A DNA stretch of 64,000 nucleotides from Kitasatospora sp. NBC_00240 (GTDB lineage Bacteria; Actinomycetota; Actinomycetes; Streptomycetales; Streptomycetaceae). The position numbers and the translations under genes were made by a program. The DNA is taken from positions 682,001 to 746,000 of the forward strand of contig NZ_JAPEMU010000001.1 of the NCBI RefSeq assembly GCF_026342405.1. The letters are read 5' to 3'. Within the stretch, counting starts at the first letter, position 1. Each line of letters begins with the position of its first letter. Below, in pieces: positions 40,346-49,170 of this stretch. Below the pieces are notes generated by a model that was not told the DNA's origin, searched no databases, and was given only the letters and a program-made list of their open reading frames with translations.

Positions 40346-41328
40346 GACCGACCGGCAATAGGCAGTCGCTGTCGCACGTAAGGCGGGGTGGATGCAGTAC
40401 GGGCACGGGTCCACGTGATCATGGAGTTCTCTACGCTCAGTGATCACGAAGGACGGCCGTGCCCGCGCTGCCATCTTGCCTGCTCGAACCCCTCTGGGAC
40501 CAGTTCGCTGCACTCTTGCCTGCCCGGGAAGCGTTCGTCGCGAACCATCCGCTGGGCTGCCACCGCCGCCGGATCGCTGACCGGACGGTCTTCGAGCACA
40601 TCGTGCTCGCGCTGGTCCACGGCTCCGGCTACGAGCGCGTCTCCACCCCTGGATGCTCCGACCGCACGATCAGGCGGCGTGTCAAAGAGTGGGCCGAGCA
40701 AGGGATTTCCGAATCTGTGCACGCTCTCGCGCTCGAGGCCTACGACCGGATGATCGGCCTCGGTCTGGGCGAGATCTCGGTGGATGGCTGTATCACCAAG
40801 GCCCCGTCCGGCGGTGACAAGGCCGGGCGCTCGCCGGTCGACCGGGGCAAGCAGGGTCTGAAGCGCTCCGTCGCCACCGACGCCTGCGGCGTCCCGCTCG
40901 GGATCGTCTCCGACGGGGCCAACCGGCACGACTCGCCCCTGCTCGGCCCGACCCTGGACGCCGCCAAGGACCAGGTCGGCGCGCTGCCGGAAGCCGTCAA
41001 CGTCAACCTCGACCGCGGCTACGACAGCGCCAAGTCCCGTTCGCTGATAGCCCAGTTGGGCTTCACCGCGGAGATCGCCCGCAAGGGCGTGCCCGCCCCG
41101 ATCCAGGCCGGCAAGCGCTGGGTGGTCGAGCGCACGCACTCGTGGATGAACGACTACGGCAAGCTCCGGCGCTGCACCGAGAGGAGCGGCAGCGTCGTGG
41201 ACTTCTACCTCTACCTCGCCGCCGCCCTCGTCACGCTCCGCATGCTGATCCGCCGGGCAACGAGCCGCTACCGCTGGGACGGCCGGCCCACCACCCGACG
41301 CCTCAAGTGATCCATTTGCCGGTCGGTC
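40346..41328 (+). mobile_element. IS5-family insertion sequence, complete
   Basis: 983 bp with perfect 13-bp terminal inverted repeats (GACCGACCGGCAA at 40346-40358; its complement at 41316-41328), flanked by TAA on both sides (40343-40345 and 41329-41331), a 3-bp target duplication of the TNA type seen in the IS427/IS1031 subgroups. Removing it restores the right end of the neighbouring IS, so this is the later insertion. Confidence 0.85.
40459..41310 (+). CDS. IS5-family transposase
   Basis: A 283-residue single-frame transposase. N-terminal domain VANHPLGCHRRRIADRTVFE; catalytic residues D in ISVDGCITKAPSGG, D in NVNLDRGYDSAKS, and E in RWVVERTHSWMNDYGKLRRC. It starts at GTG 40459. No frameshift, so it could be active. 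Confidence 0.9.
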   Translation: MPALPSCLLEPLWDQFAALLPAREAFVANHPLGCHRRRIADRTVFEHIVLALVHGSGYERVSTPGCSDRTIRRRVKEWAEQGISESVHALALEAYDRMIGLGLGEISVDGCITKAPSGGDKAGRSPVDRGKQGLKRSVATDACGVPLGIVSDGANRHDSPLLGPTLDAAKDQVGALPEAVNVNLDRGYDSAKSRSLIAQLGFTAEIARKGVPAPIQAGKRWVVERTHSWMNDYGKLRRCTERSGSVVDFYLYLAAALVTLRMLIRRATSRYRWDGRPTTRRLK

Positions 41329-41374
41329 TAAGTGGGACAAGGATTCTCCTGGATGGCGGGTGAGGGCACGGGTG

Positions 41375-42241
41375 TTACTTGACGGATCCGGCGGTGAGGC
41401 CGGAGACGACCTTCCCTTCGATGAGGCCGAAGAGGACGACGACGGGGAGGATGGCGACGACGGATCCGGCGAAGAGGTAGTTCCACTGGACGGTGTAGTT
41501 GCCGATGAAGTTGTTGATGCCGACGGTGAGGGGCTGGCTGTCCGGGACGGTGGTCAGGCGCAGGCCCATCACGAATTCGTTCCAGGCGGAGATGAAGGTG
41601 AAGATGAGGGCGGTGACGATGCCGGGCATGGCGAGGGGGACGGTGACGCGGCGCAGGGCGCCGAGTCGGCCGAGGCCGTCGATCTGGGCGGCTTCCTCGA
41701 GTTCGACGGGGATGGAGGAGATGTAGGCGGTGAGGATCCAGATGGCGAACGCGAGGTTGAAGGCGGCGTTGCAGAGGATCAGGGTCCAGACGGAGTTGAG
41801 CATCCCGAACTGGTAGAACTCGCGGTAGAGGCCGACCAGCAGGGAGGTGGGCTGGAACATCTGGGTGACCAGGACGAGCAGCAGGAAGACGTTGCGGCCG
41901 CGGTATCTGACCCGCGCGGTGTAGTAGGCGGCCGGCAGGGCGACGAGCAGGACGAGCAGGGTGGAGCCGGCGGCCACCAGCAGGGTGACGCGCAGGTTGG
42001 TGCCCAGGGTCGATTCGCGCCATACGTCGATGAGGTTGGACCAGGCGAAGTGACCGGGCAGGTAGGTGGCGTCGCGCAGTTCGTCGGCGGGCCGCAGCGC
42101 GGTGATGACCATCTCGGCGTACGGGAGCAGGAACAGCAGCGCGAGGGACCAGGCCGTGACGGCGATCAGGGCGGTGCGACGGCCGATGGCCGGCAGCTTC
42201 TTGACGGCGCGGCGCCGGGCCATCGGTATGTGAGTGGTCAT
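41375..42241 (-). CDS. Sugar ABC transporter permease (MalG/CUT1 type)
   Basis: A 288-residue inner-membrane protein with six helices. The EAA loop VELEEAAQIDGLGRLGALRR is intact, followed by PLAMPGIVTALIFTFISAWN. N-terminus MTTHIPMARRRAVKKLP then a helix (TALIAVTAWSLALLFLLPYA). Its start overlaps the stop of the first permease gene (ATGA at 42241), showing translational coupling. No ATPase gene is present in the operon; the shared ATPase MsiK usually serves such CUT1 systems in streptomycetes. Downstream the operon is cut by the IS pair. Confidence 0.92.
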   Translation of the reverse strand: MTTHIPMARRRAVKKLPAIGRRTALIAVTAWSLALLFLLPYAEMVITALRPADELRDATYLPGHFAWSNLIDVWRESTLGTNLRVTLLVAAGSTLLVLLVALPAAYYTARVRYRGRNVFLLLVLVTQMFQPTSLLVGLYREFYQFGMLNSVWTLILCNAAFNLAFAIWILTAYISSIPVELEEAAQIDGLGRLGALRRVTVPLAMPGIVTALIFTFISAWNEFVMGLRLTTVPDSQPLTVGINNFIGNYTVQWNYLFAGSVVAILPVVVLFGLIEGKVVSGLTAGSVK

Positions 42242-43173
42242 CAGTTCTCCTCGTTCCAGCGGCTGACCTTGAGGAAGGCCAGCACCATGACCACGATCAG
42301 GCCGAAGTTGACGACGGACATGGCGGCGGATTCGCCGATGTCGGTGTTCATCAGCTGGAAGGCGAAGACGGTGGTGGTCGCGGTGTCGCTGTCCGGGCCG
42401 CCCTGGGTCATGCCCCAGATGACGGGGAAGGAGTTGAAGACGTTGATCAGGTTGATGACCAGTGCGACGAGCAGGGCCGGGCGCAGCATGGGCAGGGTGA
42501 TGAGGCGGTAGGTCTGCCAGGTGCTGGTGCCGTCGACCTTGGCTGCTTCGTAGACCTCGCCGGGGACGGTCTGGAGGCCGGCGAGGATGGTGTAGGTGGT
42601 GAAGGGGAGGGAGACGAAGACGGCGACCAGGGCCATCCAGGGTTTGGCGGAGGCGGGGTCGCCGAGCCAGTCCTGCGGGCCGTCGACGATGCCGAGGTCG
42701 GTGAGGGCGGTGTTGAGGACTCCGGCGGTCTGGTTGAGCATCCACTTGAAGCCGATGGCGGTCATCAGGACGGATGCGGCCCAGGGGGCGATGAGTGCCC
42801 AGCGGGTGAGGCGGCGGCCGGGGAAGTTCTGGTTGAACAGCTGGGCCAGGGCGAGCGAGAGGACGATGGTGGCGGCGACGACCGCGACGGTCCACAGGGC
42901 GGTCCAGAGGAGGACCGGGAGGAAGCCGGGTTCGTCGAAGAGTTTGCGGTATTTGTCGAGGCCGGCGCTGCCGCGGACGAAGCCGCTGGTGCTGATCCTC
43001 AGGAACGAGGTGCGGACCATCTCGACGACGGGCCACAGGACGACGAGCAGGATCAGGGCGACGGCCGGACCGATCCACGGCAGCGGGCCGGCACCGCGAC
43101 GGCGGCGGGCTTTCGCGTCCGGGCGAGGAGGGCAGGGGCCCTTGGCGCCCTTGGGTGGAGTGTGTGATGACAC
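42241..43173 (-). CDS. Sugar ABC transporter permease (MalF/CUT1 type)
   Basis: A 310-residue permease with six helices after a basic N-terminus (PDAKARRRRGAGPLPWIGPA). EAA loop: VPGEVYEAAKVDGTSTWQTY followed by RLITLPMLRP. It pairs with the MalG-type protein to form the channel. It starts at GTG 43173, GAAGGG about 10 nt upstream, 100 bp after the solute-binding gene; clearly the same operon. Confidence 0.92.
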   Translation of the reverse strand: MSSHTPPKGAKGPCPPRPDAKARRRRGAGPLPWIGPAVALILLVVLWPVVEMVRTSFLRISTSGFVRGSAGLDKYRKLFDEPGFLPVLLWTALWTVAVVAATIVLSLALAQLFNQNFPGRRLTRWALIAPWAASVLMTAIGFKWMLNQTAGVLNTALTDLGIVDGPQDWLGDPASAKPWMALVAVFVSLPFTTYTILAGLQTVPGEVYEAAKVDGTSTWQTYRLITLPMLRPALLVALVINLINVFNSFPVIWGMTQGGPDSDTATTTVFAFQLMNTDIGESAAMSVVNFGLIVVMVLAFLKVSRWNEEN

Positions 43174-43274
43174 GGGGTTGGTGCCCTTCGGGGGGTGCGG
43201 GTCGAGCCGGGCGCCGGCCGAAGGTGTCGGGGACGGCGGCGCCCGGGCTCGGTGCGGCGCTCGGCCGCGGGCTG

Positions 43275-44549
43275 CTACTTGTCGGCAGCTGCCGCTTCGG
43301 CCTTCTTCTGCAGGTCTCCGAGGACCTTGGCGGGGTCGCCGGAGACGGCGGTGCCGCCGCTCTTCTTGATCTCGGCGGAGACCGCGTCCCAGCTGGTGTC
43401 ACCCAGCGGGTAGAACTTCGCCTGCGGGAGCAGCGCGAAGAACGGCGCCAGGTCGGCGTGCTTGCCGCTGCTGGTCATGTCGGCGAGGGTGTCCTTGGTG
43501 ACCGGCATGAGGTTGTACAGCTCGTCGAACTTGAGCGTGTTCTCCTTGTTGAAGGCGAAGTCGAGGAACGACTTCACCTGCTCCTGGTGGCCGTTCTTCT
43601 TGAACGCCATCACCCAGTCGGCGACACCGAGGGTGGAGGCCAGCGGGCCGTCCTTGCCGGGGATCGGGGCCACCGCGTAGTCGACCTTGCCGTCCTTGGA
43701 CATCTGGATCAGCGAGGGGTGGCCGTTGAGCATCGCGGCCTTGCCGGCGCCGAAGTCCGCGAAGGCGGTCTTGCGGTCGGTGGTGGCCGGGTTGGGGTAG
43801 GTCAGGCCGCCGTCGACGAGGTCGGCCTTCAGCCAGCGGAACGTCTCGATGTTGGCTGCGGAGTTGATGGCGTACTTGCCGGAGGCGTCGGTGACGCCGC
43901 CGCCGTTGCCGAGCTCCCACATCATGCTCTCGCCCTGGGCCTCCTCGGGACCGAGCGGCAGCGCGTAGGGGGTGACGCCGGGGACCTTCGCCTTGATCAG
44001 CTGGGCGTCCTTCCGGACGTCGTCCCAGGTCTTGGGGGCCTCGGTGATGCCGGCCTGTGCGAAGAGGGCCTTGTTGTAGAAGAAGGCACGCGCCGAGGAG
44101 ACGAACGGGATGCCGTACTGGGTGCCCTGGACCTGGCCGGCCTTGGAGAAGGTGTCGATGAAGTTGGCCTGCGTCGCGGGTGAGAGGACGTCAGTCGCCT
44201 TGTACAGCAGGTCGTCGGCGACCTTGTCGGCGTAGCCGCCTGTCTGCAGCACGTCGGGAACGTTGCCGGACTGGATCATCGTCTTGACCTGCTTGTCGAT
44301 GTCGTTCCAGTTGACCACCTGGACGTCGACCGTGATGGCGGGGTTGGCCGCGGTGAACGCGGAGGCGACGGCGTCCCAGTAGGCCTTGGAGCTGTTGGAC
44401 TCCTTGTCGCCGTAGTCGGCCGCCACAAGCTTGATCGTGGTCTTCGAGGGACCGGCGACCGGGGAGTTCGAGCCGCCGGAGGAGCACGCCGAGAGCGCGA
44501 GGGCGCCGGTGACACCGATGGCCGAGAGGCACAGCAGACGTCGCTTCAT
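43275..44549 (-). CDS. Sugar-binding lipoprotein (extracellular solute-binding family 1)
   Basis: A 424-residue lipoprotein: signal MKRRLLCLSAIGVTGALALS with lipobox LSAC. Mature part AADYGDKESNSSKAYWDAVA, VVNWNDIDKQVKTMIQSGNV, DVLQTGGYADKVADDLLYKA is typical of family-1 binding proteins for oligo- or monosaccharides. First gene of the operon with two permeases, SIS (remnant), ROK and 1-PFK (remnant). The substrate is probably an aminosugar or galactoside, since SIS/ROK/1-PFK sets act on such sugars. A conserved upstream element at 44807-44858 is shared with the GH27 gene, suggesting DeoR control. Confidence 0.92.
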   Translation of the reverse strand: MKRRLLCLSAIGVTGALALSACSSGGSNSPVAGPSKTTIKLVAADYGDKESNSSKAYWDAVASAFTAANPAITVDVQVVNWNDIDKQVKTMIQSGNVPDVLQTGGYADKVADDLLYKATDVLSPATQANFIDTFSKAGQVQGTQYGIPFVSSARAFFYNKALFAQAGITEAPKTWDDVRKDAQLIKAKVPGVTPYALPLGPEEAQGESMMWELGNGGGVTDASGKYAINSAANIETFRWLKADLVDGGLTYPNPATTDRKTAFADFGAGKAAMLNGHPSLIQMSKDGKVDYAVAPIPGKDGPLASTLGVADWVMAFKKNGHQEQVKSFLDFAFNKENTLKFDELYNLMPVTKDTLADMTSSGKHADLAPFFALLPQAKFYPLGDTSWDAVSAEIKKSGGTAVSGDPAKVLGDLQKKAEAAAADK

Positions 44550-44806
44550 GACATTTCGCCTTTGTGCGCGGACCGTGCGTTGCGCGGCCCGGAGGGATGG
44601 GTGGGGACGACGACTTCGTCGGAGGAGATGGATCCGGGGTGCGGCGAACGGAGGGCACGGTCGTGCTGTCCGGCCGGCTGCCGTTGTGGGGCGTCGTCCC
44701 GAGATGAGCGCAAGTCTTAACGGGTTCCGACAACGATCTCCAGCTCGGTTATCGAATCGTTGCGGCGCTTCCCGGCAAGTCGGACATACAGCCCGAACAT
44801 CTGCTG

Positions 44807-44858
44807 ATTTTGCTTGTTCTTGCATTCTTAAGCGCCAGATGAAGCATAATGCGTCACC
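44807..44858. promoter_or_regulatory. Candidate DeoR operator/promoter of the sugar transporter operon
   Basis: AT-rich against its surroundings. In the direction of the transporter gene it begins GGTGACGCATTATGCTT, with ATGCAAGAACAAGCAAAA further on. The region at 56820-56872, upstream of the alpha-galactosidase and in the same orientation relative to it, reads GGTGACTCATCATGCTT then ATGCATGACCAAGCAAAC. Conserved blocks at conserved spacing point to one regulator, most simply the DeoR at 55651-56436. Confidence 0.6.
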
Positions 44859-45485
44859 AGATGGATCGGGAACGTGACGCTGGCGCACCTGGCGCCATCG
44901 CCGTCCCGGCCGCTCCGGTCGTCCGGGTCACCCACGGCCGACGATCGAATTCGGCTCGTGACAGGACGCCGTAGTGACGGCTGACCAGAACCACGGAGGC
45001 ACCCCTGACCTGGCACAGGAACCCGCAGGCTGCGCGCGTCCACCACACCGGCGCACCCCCGAACAGCCTCTGTCAGGCTCGCCGAACGGCCGGGCGGCGC
45101 AAGCCCGCACAGGCCGTACCGCCTTCGCCCGCTCCCCCGCACACCGCCCGCCCGGCCGTCTGTCGGCGCGCCCCGCTGCCGCACGCCGCGGTAACCGCTC
45201 TCGACGCATCTCCGCTCGGACGACCAGGACCCGCTCGTCATGAGCGCGTGCCCGCTGCCGCACCCGGGCACCGATGGCACGTGCGCTGCCACGGCCCTGA
45301 TCGGGTCACGCACCGTGAGGAACCCCGCTACGGGTGTCACCAGACCTACCGGCTGCCGCGCGCCGGCCCAGCCACCGGCGGCGACGTGGACGTGGCCCTG
45401 TACGCGCCGGTCGCACGGCGCCGACCGGAGCGCGCCGTCGTGGTCGGCGACGAGGGGTACGTCCACCAAATGGCGATGTCGCCGC
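44859..45485. other. 627-bp stretch without recognised gene
   Basis: GC-rich, several poor open frames. A 37-bp segment near 45231-45267 resembles 55307-55343 (about 85%), upstream of the full DeoR gene, so this area is probably a degraded copy of that upstream region. Confidence 0.45.
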
Positions 45486-45580
45486 GGGAGTCACGCGCGA
45501 ACGATGGACTCAACTGCTGGAGGTACTCGGTGAAACCGGCCACCTGTCGGTGGCGGAGCATCCGAGGAACTGGGCGCCCG
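45486..45580 (+). pseudogene. DeoR-family regulator, N-terminal remnant
   Basis: The frame RERWTQLLEVLGETGHLSVA (from 45496) matches the N-terminus ERWTQLLEVLGEAGHLSVTE of the full DeoR at 55651-56436, with strong nucleotide similarity over about 60 bp. After AEH homology ends. It suggests that the regulator once sat directly upstream of the transporter operon, or that its start was duplicated. Confidence 0.72.
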
Positions 45581-45696
45581 GCCTGAGGTCCTGGGGGCCA
45601 GGACGCTACGCCGCACCTGTTCGTTTCGGCGGGAGTTCACGGGGAGTAGTTTGAAGGAGGGGTCATGGACGGAATTTACCGAGCCCATGGAGGTCG

Positions 45697-47442
45697 GTGG
45701 TGGCAGTGAATCATGCGGCTTCGGGGCGCGGTTTCACTTGCGTCGGCCGGGGCCGGGAGCTGGACCTGCTGGTCGCGGCGCTGGAGTTCCCGCCGGCCGT
45801 GGTGCTGGTGGAGGGCGAGCCCGGAGTGGGCAAGTCACGCCTCGTGCAGGAGGCGACCGGGGCGCTGACCGACCGCGGGATACGCATGGTGACCGGCATG
45901 TGCCACCCGCTGCGAGAACCCCTGCCGTTCGGCCCGGTCCTGGACGCCCTGGGCGGCACCGGCGAGTGGCTGCCCCCTCCCGAGCGCCTCAACCCGCAGG
46001 CCGGTGCACTGGCGCCGCTGCTGCCCGCTCTCGCCCACCGGCTGCCCCCGCCCCCCGCTCTCCCGGACGACACCCGGGCCGGACGCTTCCAGCTGATGGG
46101 TGCGGTGCGCTCCGTGCTCGACGCCGTGGGCCCCCTGGTCCTGGTGGTGGAGGACCTGCACTGGGCGGACGAAGCCACCCGCGAGCTGCTCCTGCTCCTC
46201 GCCCGGGACCTGCCCAGACGGCTCGGGCTGGTGCTCACCTACCGCCGCGAGGACCTGCCCACCGATGTCCCCGTCCTCGGAGTCCCCTACCGCCGCCCAC
46301 CGGGAACCGGCGGCGCGGAGATCCACCTCGAACCCCTCACCGAACACGACGTGCACGACCTCGCCACCGCCGTCCTCGGCCCACGCGCCACCACAGCCCT
46401 GAGGCGAACCCTGTTCGAACGCAGCGCCGGCCTGCCCCTCATCGTGGAGGAGGACCTGCTCACCCTCACCGCCCAGCCACGCCCGGGCCACACGATAGGT
46501 GTCGCCACTGCCACGGACGACGTGTCGGTACTGAGGGAAGCAGAGGTCCCACGGAGCCTGCGCGAAGCAGTGAACCAGCGCATGGCGACCCTGTCGGAGC
46601 CGGCAGTCGCGTTGGTGGAGGCCGCCGCCGTCCTCGCCGTACCCGCCGACCAGCACCTGCTCACCGAAGTCGCCAGGCTCGACCCGAAGCAGGTCGACCA
46701 AGCACTGACCGAAGCCCTGCAGGCCACCGTCCTGCACGAAGCCGCCCCCGGCCGCTACACCTTCCGCCACGCCCTCGCCCAGCAGACCGTCCACCAGGAC
46801 ATCCCCGGCCCCCACCGGCAGAACCTCCACCGCCAGGCCGTCCGCGCCCTCACGGCCTCCCCCTCCCCGCCCCTGGTCCAGATCGCCCACCACACCCGCA
46901 CCCTCGGCGACGTCCCCACCTGGCTGCGCCAGGCGGAAGCCGCCGCCGACCAGGCCATCTCCCTCGGCGACGAAGGCACCGCGTCCACGCTCATCCACGA
47001 GATCCTCGCCGAACCCCGGCTGGAGGGCGACCTGCGCACCCGCGCCGCCCTGGCCCTGTCCCGGATCGCCGTCAACGGCGTCGACCACACGACCAGCGCC
47101 ACCGCCCTGCGCCGCATCGTCTCCGCCCCCCGTCTGACGGAGGCCGCCCGCAGCGAGATCCGCCTCGCCCTCGGTCTCCTCATGGTCAACCAGGGAGGAG
47201 ACGCGGCGGGCGGCGAACGCGAACTGGAGCGGGCGATCGAGGAACTGGCCACCCGGCCCGACGTCGCCGCCCGGGCCATGGTCGCCCTCGCCGTGCACCC
47301 GAACCGGACCCCGCAGGAAGTGCGGACATGGATGCGGCGCGCGGAGGACGCCGTCCACGACAGCCCCAACCGCGGCGCTCGCGCCGCCGTCCACGCCACC
47401 CGCCTCACCTTGATGGCCAGGGCCAACGACCCGGCCGTCTAG
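45697..47442 (+). CDS. Large LuxR-type AAA regulator (LAL), N-terminal part up to an in-frame TAG
   Basis: 581 codons. The ATPase domain has Walker A VEGEPGVGKSRLVQEATGAL and Walker B LVLVVEDLHWADEAT; helical TPR-like sequence follows. The frame ends at TAG 47440-47442 after RANDPAV. The same frame continues immediately as DLVERLPRDDADPEVL into TPR and a LuxR helix-turn-helix (next feature), so this is one gene with a single nonsense codon, probably TGG to TAG. The start may be GTG 45697 or, better spaced from GGAGG, GTG 45700. Without the C-terminal part it cannot bind DNA. LAL regulators control accessory pathways; the target is unknown. Confidence 0.82.
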   Translation: MVAVNHAASGRGFTCVGRGRELDLLVAALEFPPAVVLVEGEPGVGKSRLVQEATGALTDRGIRMVTGMCHPLREPLPFGPVLDALGGTGEWLPPPERLNPQAGALAPLLPALAHRLPPPPALPDDTRAGRFQLMGAVRSVLDAVGPLVLVVEDLHWADEATRELLLLLARDLPRRLGLVLTYRREDLPTDVPVLGVPYRRPPGTGGAEIHLEPLTEHDVHDLATAVLGPRATTALRRTLFERSAGLPLIVEEDLLTLTAQPRPGHTIGVATATDDVSVLREAEVPRSLREAVNQRMATLSEPAVALVEAAAVLAVPADQHLLTEVARLDPKQVDQALTEALQATVLHEAAPGRYTFRHALAQQTVHQDIPGPHRQNLHRQAVRALTASPSPPLVQIAHHTRTLGDVPTWLRQAEAAADQAISLGDEGTASTLIHEILAEPRLEGDLRTRAALALSRIAVNGVDHTTSATALRRIVSAPRLTEAARSEIRLALGLLMVNQGGDAAGGERELERAIEELATRPDVAARAMVALAVHPNRTPQEVRTWMRRAEDAVHDSPNRGARAAVHATRLTLMARANDPAV

Positions 47443-47448
47443 GACCTC

Positions 47449-48594
47449 GTGGAGCGGCTGCCCCGCGACGACGCCGATCCCGAAGTCCTGCGCCAGAGCG
47501 CCCGCGCACTGTTCAACGTCGCGTACTACGGTCTGGCGGTCGGGCACGACCGACGCGCCGAGGCACTGCTCCGGGAGAGCCTCGACCTCGCCCGACGCCT
47601 GGGCACGGCCGCACTCATCGAGGTCTACAGCGCCAGCCAACTCCTGCGGCTGGACTGGCAGGCAGGCCGCTGGGAGCACCTGGAGGCGGACCACACAGCC
47701 CTGCTCACGCAGTACCCCGACACCGCCGACATCCTGATGGAGGCCTACCTGGGCCGCGGATACCTGGCCGCGGTCCGCGGGCAGTGGACCCTCGCCCTGG
47801 AGCAACTGCGCCACGCCGCCCGCCTCGCGGAGACGGCCCTGGAGCCGGACTGCGCCCTGCGCGCGGCGGCCGGCATCGCCCACGTTCTCCTCATCCGCGG
47901 TGAGGCCCAGGACGCCTGGGCCGTCATCCGTACCGCCCTCGACAGGCGGCGCAGCGAGTCCACCTGGGCCAGGGCCGCCCTTCTGCTGGCGGTCGCCGTT
48001 CAGGCCGCCCTTGCCAGCGGCCGCCCGCAGGCCGCGCGGGAGATCACCGCCGAGGCCGAACAGGACCTGGAAGGTGAGGACGCTCCCGCCACCCGCTCCG
48101 CACTCGCCTTCACCCGCGGTCTCCTCCTGCGGTACGACGGCGACAGCGCCGGCGCCGCCGCGTGCTTCGACAGGCACCGCCGCATCATCGCCTTCATCGG
48201 CCGCCCCTACTACGCGGCCCGCGGCCTCGAAGAGACCGCCCGAGACCTGGCCGGCGCGGACCCCAACACCGCCGCCCGCCACCTCACCGACGCCGCCACC
48301 ACCTTCGCCGCCCTCGGAGCCACCGCCGACACCGCCCGCTGCCAACGCACCTTGCGCGATCTCGGCCTCGACCGTCCCACCCCTCGCGGTCGGCGCAGCT
48401 ACGGCAACGAACTCTCCCCCCGCGAGAAGCAGGTTGCCGGCCTCCTCGCCACCGGCGCCACCAACAAGGACATCGCGCAAGCCCTCGCGCTCTCCCCCCG
48501 CACCGTCGAACATCACGTCGCCAACACACTCAGGAAACTCCACACCACCCGCGAGAACTTCACCGATCCCCGCAGCACCATCGACACCTCCTGA
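47449..48594 (+). CDS. Large LuxR-type regulator, C-terminal part after the TAG
   Basis: Same reading frame as the preceding part, starting with GTG only two codons beyond the TAG. It contains TPR-like helices (LRHAARLAETALEPDCALRA; AWAVIRTALDRRRSESTWAR) and a complete LuxR helix-turn-helix at the end: ELSPREKQVAGLLATGATNK, DIAQALALSPRTVEHHVANT. If re-initiated at GTG 47449, without an obvious ribosome site, it would make a DNA-binding protein lacking the ATPase sensor; readthrough of TAG would restore the roughly 966-residue whole. Confidence 0.78.
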   Translation: MERLPRDDADPEVLRQSARALFNVAYYGLAVGHDRRAEALLRESLDLARRLGTAALIEVYSASQLLRLDWQAGRWEHLEADHTALLTQYPDTADILMEAYLGRGYLAAVRGQWTLALEQLRHAARLAETALEPDCALRAAAGIAHVLLIRGEAQDAWAVIRTALDRRRSESTWARAALLLAVAVQAALASGRPQAAREITAEAEQDLEGEDAPATRSALAFTRGLLLRYDGDSAGAAACFDRHRRIIAFIGRPYYAARGLEETARDLAGADPNTAARHLTDAATTFAALGATADTARCQRTLRDLGLDRPTPRGRRSYGNELSPREKQVAGLLATGATNKDIAQALALSPRTVEHHVANTLRKLHTTRENFTDPRSTIDTS

Positions 48595-48649
48595 TCACGC
48601 AGCCGGGACGGGGCCGGGCACGTGACGTGCAGGTCGGGCGGTCAGGAAC

Positions 48650-48900
48650 GGCTCTGCCGTGGAACCGGTCGGAGCCCACGCGATCGACGGCCGTCGGCCC
48701 GCGCGGGCTCCGACCTCGTGCGAGGGGGCAACGGGCCTCGGTCAGGTCCCGCAGCCGGCGCCCACTGGTCAGCCCCGGAGCAGCCCACGAACCGCGCCGG
48801 GATGTAGCGTTGTACCACGCCCTTTCGCAGCATGCGGACGACACCAGCGAGCGCGACGCGATCCGCCACCGGCAGCCGCCCGGGACGGCGGCGACGCCGA
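48650..48900 (-). pseudogene. IS5-like transposase remnant
   Basis: The minus-strand frame GRLPVADRVALAGVVRMLRK then GVVQRYIPARFVGCSGA matches the N-terminus of IS5-type transposases (pattern DDRAxLxGVVxVLRxGxxWRDxPAExVGCSG). Continuation (SGRRLRDLTEARCPLA) is in another frame, so it is frameshifted and degraded. The element ends are not visible. Confidence 0.6.
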
Positions 48901-48944
48901 GCAGGCCGGGCGGGGAGCAAGGGGGCTGTGCGCTCTCCCGAGGT

Positions 48945-48992
48945 GCATCAGGGCAGGGTCGGCAGACCATCCCGCCGACCCTGCCCTGATGC
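48945..48992. terminator. 19-bp perfect hairpin, probable terminator
   Basis: Arms 48945-48963 (GCATCAGGGCAGGGTCGGC) and 48974-48992 are perfectly complementary, with a 10-nt loop. It lies after the LuxR-type gene and the IS remnant. Such a long stem may also be an IS end-like or palindromic repeat. Confidence 0.75.
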
Positions 48993-49170
48993 GCCGTCAT
49001 ACTTCAACCGACGCACCGATCTCGTGCGAACCGACCAGGTGCGGGACGAGGTCGCTCCAGGTAGCGACCCGGTGCGTGATTGCGGCGACGATGTGACCAC
49101 CGGCGTTGTGGGCGGCATGACCTTCACCGGCAGCGGCTCGGCCGGCGTCGCCCCCCGCCCTGGCACTCCC

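Noticed and set aside
40343..40348. Reading the IS5 left end as part of the first IS inverted repeat
   Set aside because: Excising the IS5 element with one TAA restores a natural right end for the first IS, so the elements are separate and nested end to end.
45835..48543. 902-codon minus-strand open frame over the LuxR/AAA regulator
   Set aside because: Antisense shadow; Gly/Val/Asp-rich with no domain. Useful only as a sign that the TAG does not disturb the other strand.
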